Shown in pieces: positions 1 to 4,569 of a stretch of 5,650 nucleotides of DNA. Below the pieces are notes generated by a model. The model was not told the origin of the DNA and searched no databases. It was given only the letters and a program-made list of their open reading frames with translations. How positions within the stretch are numbered: position 1 is the stretch's first letter; every line of letters begins with the position of its first letter. The position numbers were made by a program, and so were the translations under genes. Origin of the DNA: Clostridiales bacterium (GTDB lineage Bacteria > Bacillota > Clostridia > Tissierellales > Dethiosulfatibacteraceae); assembly GCA_003446975.1 (NCBI GenBank), contig DMAP01000442.1:1-5650 (forward strand), written 5' to 3'.

Positions 1-288
1 ATCGACTTCAAGCAATATAAATTCGAGAACTCCATCATAGGTGTTTTGTGTTTAAGGTTTATCGCATCTCCAGCCATCATGTTTCTGATGACCAGACTGT
101 TTCATTTGGACAGGCTGTCCACCCAGGTTATGGTTATTATGGCCGCCATGCCTTCGATTGTGCAAACCTCACTAGTGTCAGAAATGTATGGGGTTGATTC
201 AAAATATGTCGCTTTCACCATTTCTTTGACGACTGTCATGGGTTTGTTCTTCATACCATTCTATATGTTCGTTCTGAATTATTTATAA
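1..288 (+). CDS. AEC-family permease, C-terminal fragment
   Basis: This reading frame is open from the first base and stops at TAA (286-288), so it is the last 95 residues of a protein that begins before the window; AEC carriers are usually about 300 residues. The fragment is very hydrophobic and holds about three membrane segments, around residues 12-34, 42-58 and 70-94, with a short charged stretch (SEMYGVDSKY) before the last one. The segment MAAMPSIVQTSLVSEMYG resembles the conserved part of the C-terminal half of the auxin efflux carrier/malonate transporter family (Mem_trans). Such proteins are secondary transporters of small organic acids, malate or amino acids in the cytoplasmic membrane. 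The next gene starts about 30 bases downstream on the same strand, so the permease and the TetR regulator are probably cotranscribed. The substrate is unknown. The family call rests on a partial sequence and is moderately sure. Confidence 0.72.
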   Translation: MDFKQYKFENSIIGVLCLRFIASPAIMFLMTRLFHLDRLSTQVMVIMAAMPSIVQTSLVSEMYGVDSKYVAFTISLTTVMGLFFIPFYMFVLNYL

Positions 289-305
289 TATTAAATGCTT
301 TATTC

Positions 306-311
306 AAGGAG
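306..311 (+). promoter_or_regulatory. Ribosome-binding site that decides the start of the TetR gene
   Basis: AAGGAG lies 8 bases before the TTG at 320. It overlaps the GTG at 311, so it cannot serve that codon, and no other Shine-Dalgarno sequence precedes 311. This favours TTG 320 over GTG 311 as the start. Confidence 0.7.
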
Positions 312-319
312 TGATTGAG

Positions 320-943
320 TTGTCGCAACGATATGATTCTTCAGGTAGAAAGAAAAAATCACAGGAAACCAAAGTAAAACTTTACAATGCTGCTATTAAG
401 CTTTTCAATAAATACGGATACGAAAATGTGACAGTGTCGCAAATTACCGGGAAAGCGGGTGTGGGTAAAGGAACGTTCTACATACACTATCAATCTAAAG
501 AAGCTATATTGATTGAACAATTCGACAAGATAGACAGATTCTATCTGGAGAGATACAATCATAGTGATAAGTGTGTCAAGGCAAAAGAACAGTTGATGGC
601 GTTTCTTAAAAATGTCGCCGAGCTGACAGAGGATGTTTTAGGAATAGATAGTGTCAAGGTGGTATATAAAAGCCAGATCAACTCACCTGAAAACCTTAAG
701 CTGCTGATTGACGAAAACCGTCTCTATTTTAAGATTATTCAGGAAATCATAACGTTTGGGCAGAAACGAAATGAGTTTCGTTCAGATATGACTGCAAGAG
801 AAATCACAATGCTTTTGACAAGATTTGTTAGAGGAATCATTTATGAATGGATATTACATGACGGTGGCTTTGATTTGACAACCGAGTTTAAAAAAAGCTT
901 CTGTTTGTACCTAAGGCTGATAGATATGAATGATAGCCATTGA
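320..943 (+). CDS. TetR/AcrR-family transcriptional regulator
   Basis: This is a predicted 207-residue cytoplasmic DNA-binding repressor, of normal length for the family. A basic N-terminal tail (RKKKSQETK) is followed by the TetR helix-turn-helix domain at about residues 18-64. The alignment-defining pieces are AAIKLFNKYGYENVTV (24-39), the recognition region AGVGKGTFYIHYQSKE (46-61) and the following helix. Residues from about 75 to the end form the variable all-helical ligand-binding and dimerisation domain, which gives no substrate clue. The TTG start at 320 is chosen for its ribosome-binding site; an in-frame GTG at 311 would add three residues. The gene follows the permease closely and ends 26 bases before the promoter of the cleavage enzyme. 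A perfect inverted repeat on that promoter is its likely target, so I infer that it represses the enzyme gene and is relieved by a substrate or product. Self-regulation cannot be judged, because the operon promoter is outside the window. Confidence 0.93.
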   Translation: MSQRYDSSGRKKKSQETKVKLYNAAIKLFNKYGYENVTVSQITGKAGVGKGTFYIHYQSKEAILIEQFDKIDRFYLERYNHSDKCVKAKEQLMAFLKNVAELTEDVLGIDSVKVVYKSQINSPENLKLLIDENRLYFKIIQEIITFGQKRNEFRSDMTAREITMLLTRFVRGIIYEWILHDGGFDLTTEFKKSFCLYLRLIDMNDSH

Positions 944-967
944 GGCAGTAAGGTTGAGGCAGTAAGG
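940..967 (+). repeat. Perfect 14-bp tandem duplication (two copies)
   Basis: TTGAGGCAGTAAGG occurs twice with no gap, at 940-953 and 954-967. The first copy contains the TGA stop of the TetR gene; the second ends directly at the left arm of the operator-like inverted repeat. It looks like a slippage duplication that lengthened the spacer between the regulator and the promoter. A role as regulator binding site is possible but not supported by symmetry. Confidence 0.9.
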
Positions 968-990
968 TATTGACATTCCATCTGTCAATA
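968..990 (+). promoter_or_regulatory. Operator-like inverted repeat, candidate TetR-family site
   Basis: TATTGACA and TGTCAATA form perfect 8-bp arms separated by 7 bases (arms 968-975 and 983-990). The left arm includes the whole -35 box TTGACA, and the right arm ends four bases before the -10 box, so a dimer bound here would block RNA polymerase. Size and symmetry fit a TetR-family operator, and the gene for such a protein ends just upstream. Binding itself is inferred. Confidence 0.75.
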
Positions 991-999
991 AGCTATAAT
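970..999 (+). promoter_or_regulatory. Sigma-A-type promoter of the beta-keto acid cleavage gene
   Basis: A perfect TTGACA (970-975) and a perfect TATAAT (994-999) are 18 bases apart. Transcription would start near 1006, giving an untranslated leader of about 70 bases before the ATG at 1076. A promoter this close to consensus would be strong when free, which fits a gene kept off by an overlapping operator. Confidence 0.88.
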
Positions 1000-1011
1000 T
1001 GGTACATTAGA

Positions 1012-1023
1012 TGACCTTGGTCA
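1012..1023 (+). promoter_or_regulatory. Short palindrome in the leader, possible second operator
   Basis: TGACC-TT-GGTCA has 5-bp arms around two bases and lies just downstream of the expected transcription start. Its sequence differs from the inverted repeat at 968-990, so if it binds a protein this may be a different one. It could also be chance: arms of five bases are short. Confidence 0.3.
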
Positions 1024-1063
1024 CTTAATGCAACGACACATATAGCTATTTAAATCTAAAAAC

Positions 1064-1069
1064 GGAGGT
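1064..1069 (+). promoter_or_regulatory. Ribosome-binding site of the cleavage-enzyme gene
   Basis: GGAGGT lies 6 bases before the ATG at 1076. Another ATG at 1071 is only one base from the site and runs into TGA after two codons, so 1076 is the start. Confidence 0.85.
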
Positions 1070-1075
1070 AATGCT

Positions 1076-1996
1076 ATGAAAAAGACAATCATTACAGCAG
1101 CCTTAACCGGAGGCATACATACACCGGGCATGAGCGAGTATCTGCCCATCACCCCGGACCAGATCATCGCCGACGCCTTGACAGCCTATCAGGCAGGTGC
1201 AGCAGTGGTCCATATCCATGCCAGAAACCCTGAGAATGGCAGACCCACATCCGATATCGATCTGTTCACCCAAATCGCCAAAGGCATCAAGGCGCAGTCA
1301 GATCTGGTGGTGTGCGTTACCACAGGAGGCGGACTGGGAATGACAATAGAAGAAAGACTGAAACCTGTGACGGTCCTGAAACCGGAGCTGGCCTCGTGCA
1401 ACGCGGGATCCATCAACTTTGTCCTGGCACCGGCGGCAAAAAGACTCAAGCCCAAATATGACTGGGAGATCCCCTATCTGGAGTCAACAGAGGACCTGAT
1501 CTTCTCCAACACATTCAAGGGTATCAAAACCTATGTGGAGACCATGTACGCCAATGGCACCATCCCTGAGTTCGAGGTCTATGATGTGGGCATGATCAAC
1601 AACCTGGCCTATTTCAAACAGATTGGACTGCTGACCAAGCCGATCTATCTGCAGTTTGTCATGGGGATCCTGGGAGGCATACCGGCGGAAGCGGACAACC
1701 TGACCTTCATGGTCAAGAAAGCCAAGCAGCAATTGGGAGACACCTTCGAGTGGTCCGTCGCGGCGGCGGGCAAAAACCAGTTCTATCTGACCAGCGCGGC
1801 ATTGTCCATGGGAGGACATGTGAGGGTTGGACTGGAGGACAATATTTATTTGAAGCCACGCGTGCTGGCAAAAAACAGTGGCGAGCAGGTCGCCCAGATC
1901 AAGCAGATCATAGAGGCAGTTGGCGGTGCAGTGGCATCGACTCAAGAGGCTAGAGAGATACTGAGCTTGAAGGGAAAGGCTGAAGTGGGATATTAA
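1076..1996 (+). CDS. Beta-keto acid cleavage enzyme (BKACE, DUF849; 3-keto-5-aminohexanoate cleavage family)
   Basis: This 306-residue cytoplasmic enzyme belongs to the metal-dependent TIM-barrel family that converts a beta-keto acid plus acetyl-CoA into acetoacetate and a new CoA ester. The opening KKTIITAALTGGIHTP, the strand VVHIHAR with metal-ligand histidines H46 and H48, and the C-terminal GHVRVGLEDN (R250, E254, D255) match the active-site pattern known for Kce, in which a glutamate completes the Zn site. H46 and H48 fall at the same numbers as in Kce; the later residues are shifted by about 24, in keeping with a longer subfamily (characterised Kce is about 275 residues). The gene has its own strong promoter with an overlapping inverted repeat, and shares a terminator with the converging pxp operon. 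Its base composition is much richer in G+C than its neighbours (38 of 60 bases at 1141-1200). No other lysine-fermentation genes are visible, so I assign the family but not the substrate. Confidence 0.93.
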   Translation: MKKTIITAALTGGIHTPGMSEYLPITPDQIIADALTAYQAGAAVVHIHARNPENGRPTSDIDLFTQIAKGIKAQSDLVVCVTTGGGLGMTIEERLKPVTVLKPELASCNAGSINFVLAPAAKRLKPKYDWEIPYLESTEDLIFSNTFKGIKTYVETMYANGTIPEFEVYDVGMINNLAYFKQIGLLTKPIYLQFVMGILGGIPAEADNLTFMVKKAKQQLGDTFEWSVAAAGKNQFYLTSAALSMGGHVRVGLEDNIYLKPRVLAKNSGEQVAQIKQIIEAVGGAVASTQEAREILSLKGKAEVGY

Positions 1997-2001
1997 ATTT
2001 C

Positions 2002-2030
2002 AAGAAACCCTCATTTTCAGAGGGTTTCTT
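2002..2030. terminator. Bidirectional hairpin shared by the converging transcripts
   Basis: AAGAAACCCTC and GAGGGTTTCTT form a perfect 11-bp stem around a 7-base loop (ATTTTCA, 2013-2019). It starts six bases after the rightward cleavage-enzyme gene. Read leftward, its first arm encodes the last residues of PxpC (EETL), and the loop holds the pxpC TGA stop (2019-2017). The T tracts on both sides are short and interrupted, so efficiency may be modest. Confidence 0.85.
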
Positions 2031-3024
2031 CGATTTCAACTTCGTACAACACGCCATTGACACTGACCCGGAATGTTCTTATGGGGTTCTGAATCATATT
2101 TCTCAATGCATGTAGTTTTTCTTCCTGTGATCTAATCCGATTATGGGCCTCAGGTAACGTGATTTTCTGAAAAACAACTGTGTTGCCAGGCTTCATCTGT
2201 GCCAGTTTGGGGATGTCTGTGGAAATGACATTGGCTATTCTTGTGTAGCCCCCTGTTGTCTGTCGGTCCGACATCATGATGATTGGCTTTCCGTTTTTTG
2301 GAACCTGAATGGTCCCCTCTGATATGCCTGATGAAAGTATGTCCGCAGAACCTTTATGGGTTAGGGCTGGTCCATCCAACCTGATTCCCATTCTATCGCT
2401 AAGATCTGTTATCTTGAACTGGCTATTTAAGAATCTCTCAATGCTTTCTTCCAAAAAATAGTCTTCTTCAGTTCCCATTATGACTGAAATAACACCGCTA
2501 TCACTGTATGATGGTATCATCTCTCGAGGAATCATGCGAATCTGATTGAAGTCACTCGGATTGGTAATAATCTCATCATCCTTTTCCAGCTTCCTTCCCT
2601 TAAAGCCTCCAAAACCGCCCTTCAAATAAGTGGATTTGCTATCCATTATCTCGTCAACTGCAAATCCGCCAGCTATGGCTAGATATGACCTGAAGCCAGA
2701 TAATGCCACATTCATCTCTAAAATATCACAGGCCTCAGCAAAAACCGTCTTGTATAATTGAATTGGCTGGCCATTAAGGGTTGGGGACATATCCGCCCCC
2801 GTGATAGCGATTGCTGATTTTGAAAGAAACTCAATTGTCGCTCCATTCATGGTCATTTCCAAGCATCCTTCATAACGGCTGTTTCCCACTAAAACATTTG
2901 CCAGCTGGAGCGAGTAAATGTCTGCAGCTCCGGATACGGGTACCCCATATTGCTGGTAGCCAATTCTACCTCTATCTTGTATGGTGGATAGCATGCCCGG
3001 TGATTTGATTCTGATTTTGCTCAT
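2017..3024 (-). CDS. pxpC: 5-oxoprolinase subunit C (biotin-dependent carboxyltransferase-like, KipA/YbgK family)
   Basis: This 335-residue protein is one of the two subunits (with PxpB) that work with PxpA in ATP-dependent opening of 5-oxo-L-proline to L-glutamate in the cytoplasm. Family marks are the start MSKIRIKSPGMLSTIQDRGR, then GVPVSGAAD at 27-35, LAIAGGF at 115-121, SDRMGIRLDGP at 209-219 and the block SSGISEGTIQVP at 231-242 leading into SDRQTTGGY at 252-260. The ATG at 3024 overlaps the pxpB stop as ATGA, and a GAGGTGAT site lies inside the end of pxpB, so translation is probably coupled. The last 20 residues (TFRVSVNGVLYEVEIEE) lie beyond the core and resemble the first strand of a biotinyl carrier domain, but no biotinylation MKM motif follows. 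The end of the gene lies in the terminator stem. The homologous Bacillus KipA was first studied for sporulation control; the complete pxpABC set makes oxoprolinase the better call. Confidence 0.95.
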   Translation of the reverse strand: MSKIRIKSPGMLSTIQDRGRIGYQQYGVPVSGAADIYSLQLANVLVGNSRYEGCLEMTMNGATIEFLSKSAIAITGADMSPTLNGQPIQLYKTVFAEACDILEMNVALSGFRSYLAIAGGFAVDEIMDSKSTYLKGGFGGFKGRKLEKDDEIITNPSDFNQIRMIPREMIPSYSDSGVISVIMGTEEDYFLEESIERFLNSQFKITDLSDRMGIRLDGPALTHKGSADILSSGISEGTIQVPKNGKPIIMMSDRQTTGGYTRIANVISTDIPKLAQMKPGNTVVFQKITLPEAHNRIRSQEEKLHALRNMIQNPIRTFRVSVNGVLYEVEIEETL

Positions 3025-3761
3025 TTTATCACCTCAAGCTTGCGGCCATCAAAGTCTTCGGTTCTGATGGTGAATCTGCCTGTTTTGATGTCCTGTTTAA
3101 TTGCTTCGTATTCTTCTTCAGTTACTGAATAAAACCTTATATATTGACCGGTTTTGAATAGAGCCGGAGGTGTATTATTCCAATCGAATAGAACAACGGG
3201 TGTATGACCGATAATTCGCCAACCTCCGGGACTGTATATAGGATAGATGCCGGTCTGATTGTCGGCGATTCCTACCGAGCCTGCCTTTATCTTTTGTCTT
3301 GGCTCACTGAGCCTAGGTGTTCTGATTTTTTCTGAGAGTCCACCTAAATAAGGAAAACCTGGCGTAAAGCCCAACATATAGATCAAGTACGCTGTTGAAG
3401 TATGTATGTTGATGACCTCTTCTTCCGGCAAGTTGCTGTATGATGCTACAAAAGCCAAATCCTTGCCTGTCTCCCCGCCATATAAAACTGGAATATGAAG
3501 GATTTCCTGTTTGGCTTTTGTCATTTCACCAAGACTATCTTCAAGCAGTTTGGCAATCCGGCATATTGAATCGTAGTCGGATATCAATGGATTGTATTGT
3601 ATCGACAGCTGGTTGTATGAAGGGATCAAATCTTCAACACCCATTATTTGCTCATTGCTTATAGCTGCTGCAAGTGCCGTTACTTTTCTGTTGGTTTCCG
3701 GATCGATGCCTTCGCCAAGGGTTATCAATATTCCTCTATCACCTGATGGTTGTATTTTCAT
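3021..3761 (-). CDS. pxpB: 5-oxoprolinase subunit B (KipI/YbgJ family)
   Basis: This 246-residue cytoplasmic protein is the partner of PxpC in the 5-oxoprolinase complex. It opens with IQPSGDRGILITLG, and the conserved core shows GFTPGFPYLGGL at 131-142, KAGSVGIADNQTGIYP at 159-174 and SPGGWRIIGHTP at 177-188. The last motif more often reads IGRTP in relatives I recall, so H186 is a mild departure. The length is normal. The ATG at 3761 follows the pxpA stop by two bases and has a modest AAAGG site 9 bases upstream, within the end of pxpA; its own stop overlaps the pxpC start by two bases. The three genes therefore form one tightly packed operon and are probably made in fixed ratio. The family was named after Bacillus KipI, an inhibitor of sporulation kinase KinA; nothing in this context supports that role. 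Confidence 0.95.
   Translation of the reverse strand: MKIQPSGDRGILITLGEGIDPETNRKVTALAAAISNEQIMGVEDLIPSYNQLSIQYNPLISDYDSICRIAKLLEDSLGEMTKAKQEILHIPVLYGGETGKDLAFVASYSNLPEEEVINIHTSTAYLIYMLGFTPGFPYLGGLSEKIRTPRLSEPRQKIKAGSVGIADNQTGIYPIYSPGGWRIIGHTPVVLFDWNNTPPALFKTGQYIRFYSVTEEEYEAIKQDIKTGRFTIRTEDFDGRKLEVIK
3028..3035 (-). promoter_or_regulatory. Ribosome-binding site of pxpC inside pxpB
   Basis: On the minus strand GAGGTGAT ends 3 bases before the ATG at 3024, with the GAGG core 7 bases away. It lies in pxpB coding sequence next to the ATGA overlap, which points to translational coupling or reinitiation. Confidence 0.75.
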
Positions 3762-3763
3762 TT

Positions 3764-4483
3764 TCAGCAGCCTTTCATTATCGCCTGATGCAATCGCTTA
3801 GCCAGCAACAGGGCATACTCACCGTCTCCATGCAGGCAAATGGTTTCGGGATGTATGTCGATATCTATCCCATCAATAGAAGTTACTTTGCCTTCCTTAA
3901 TCATTCGCATCGTTCTTGCAACACAGATATCCACACTGTCCAGCACCGCACCCTTTTTGCTTCTTGAAACCAAGGTACCATCGTTGTTATAGGCCCTATC
4001 CGCGAAGACCTCATTCAGATACCGAAGCCCGACATCTCTTGCAGCTTTCGTCATCTGAGAATTATACAATCCAATCAATATGATATCCCTGTCTATTTGA
4101 TAGATTGTATCCGCAACAATCTTTGAAATGTCATAATCAATGGCTGCCATATTATATAAAGCACCATGTAGCTTTACATGATTCAGCCTTCCGCCTGCTA
4201 TCTTAACAAAGGCTTGAAGTGCACCAATCTGATATATGATAAAACTTTTAATCTCATCAAGTGAAACCGACATCGGCATTCGACCAAATCCTTCTTTATC
4301 AGGAAGACCGGGATGAGCCCCGACTTTTATTCCTAATCTAATAGCTGTTTCCACCGTTTTTCTCATGGTTGCTGCATCTCCTGCGTGAAATCCACAGGCT
4401 ATATTGGCAGAAGTAATGTAAGGCAATATTTCCTCATCGTGTTCCATTCCTTCACCCAAATCGCAGTTCAGATCCACAATCAT
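3764..4483 (-). CDS. pxpA: 5-oxoprolinase subunit A (LamB/YcsF family)
   Basis: This predicted 239-residue cytoplasmic protein is the YcsF-family subunit of the ATP-dependent 5-oxoprolinase that turns 5-oxo-L-proline, a by-product of glutamine and glutamyl-peptide breakdown, into glutamate. The family pattern is complete: VDLNCDLGEG at 3-12, SANIACGFHAGD at 25-36, GAHPGLPDKEGFGR at 55-68, VKLHGALYN at 103-111, then EVFADRAYNNDGTLVSR and ICLHGDGE near the end. The acidic and histidine residues of these motifs line the pocket of the barrel-like fold. I place the start at the ATG at 4483: AAGGAGG stands 9 bases upstream, and family members begin only a few residues before DLNCDLGE. Upstream in-frame ATGs at 4492 and 4528 would add a non-conserved leader; 4492 directly abuts the ribosome-binding site. 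It is the first gene of pxpA-pxpB-pxpC and lies 86 bases after dnaB, on the same strand. Confidence 0.95.
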   Translation of the reverse strand: MIVDLNCDLGEGMEHDEEILPYITSANIACGFHAGDAATMRKTVETAIRLGIKVGAHPGLPDKEGFGRMPMSVSLDEIKSFIIYQIGALQAFVKIAGGRLNHVKLHGALYNMAAIDYDISKIVADTIYQIDRDIILIGLYNSQMTKAARDVGLRYLNEVFADRAYNNDGTLVSRSKKGAVLDSVDICVARTMRMIKEGKVTSIDGIDIDIHPETICLHGDGEYALLLAKRLHQAIMKGC

Positions 4484-4492
4484 TTGAACCAT

Positions 4493-4499
4493 CCTCCTT
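4493..4499 (-). promoter_or_regulatory. Ribosome-binding site that decides the pxpA start
   Basis: The minus strand reads AAGGAGG here, a full match to the 16S anti-Shine-Dalgarno, followed by nine bases and the ATG at 4483. It rules against the more upstream in-frame ATGs at 4492 and 4528. Confidence 0.85.
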
Positions 4500-4542
4500 G
4501 TTGAAGCTTGCACAATCAAAAACCGCATTGATCTATGGTCAG

Positions 4543-4561
4543 ATTAACACGGTCTGTTAAT
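4543..4561 (-). promoter_or_regulatory. Inverted repeat upstream of pxpA, possible operator
   Basis: ATTAACA and TGTTAAT form perfect 7-bp arms around five bases, about 60 bases before the pxpA start and a few bases after the dnaB stop. It is too A+T-rich to look like a terminator. On the minus strand the left arm contains TTAACA, one base off the -35 consensus, with a poor CATAGA 17 bases further on; a second weak reading is TTGAAA-16-TAATCT. I see no convincing promoter, so pxpABC may be driven from here under a regulator or by readthrough from dnaB. Confidence 0.45.
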
Positions 4562-4569
4562 TTTTCAAA

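Noticed and set aside
1071..1079. Mini open frame ATG CTA TGA overlapping the BKACE start, as a possible leader peptide
   Set aside because: It has only two codons and lies one base from the ribosome-binding site, too close for initiation.
1484..1945. Long open frame on the minus strand opposite the BKACE gene (about 153 codons)
   Set aside because: It is a shadow of a G+C-rich gene: the plus-strand frame has full family motifs, while the antisense translation shows no recognisable domain and no good ribosome-binding site was noted.
1076..1996. Calling the enzyme Kce of lysine fermentation
   Set aside because: No kamA, kamDE, kdd or kal genes are visible, and the protein is about 30 residues longer than characterised Kce; only the family is supported.
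2017..3761. KipI/KipA sporulation-control pair as the function
   Set aside because: With pxpA directly upstream in the same operon, the three-subunit 5-oxoprolinase is the better explanation.
4484..4528. Longer pxpA start at 4528 (15 extra residues)
   Set aside because: The AAGGAGG site fits the ATG at 4483, and the extra residues are not part of the family pattern.
4501..4535. Hairpin ATCAA/TTGAT after dnaB as a terminator
   Set aside because: Arms are only five A+T-rich pairs and no T tract follows in the dnaB direction.
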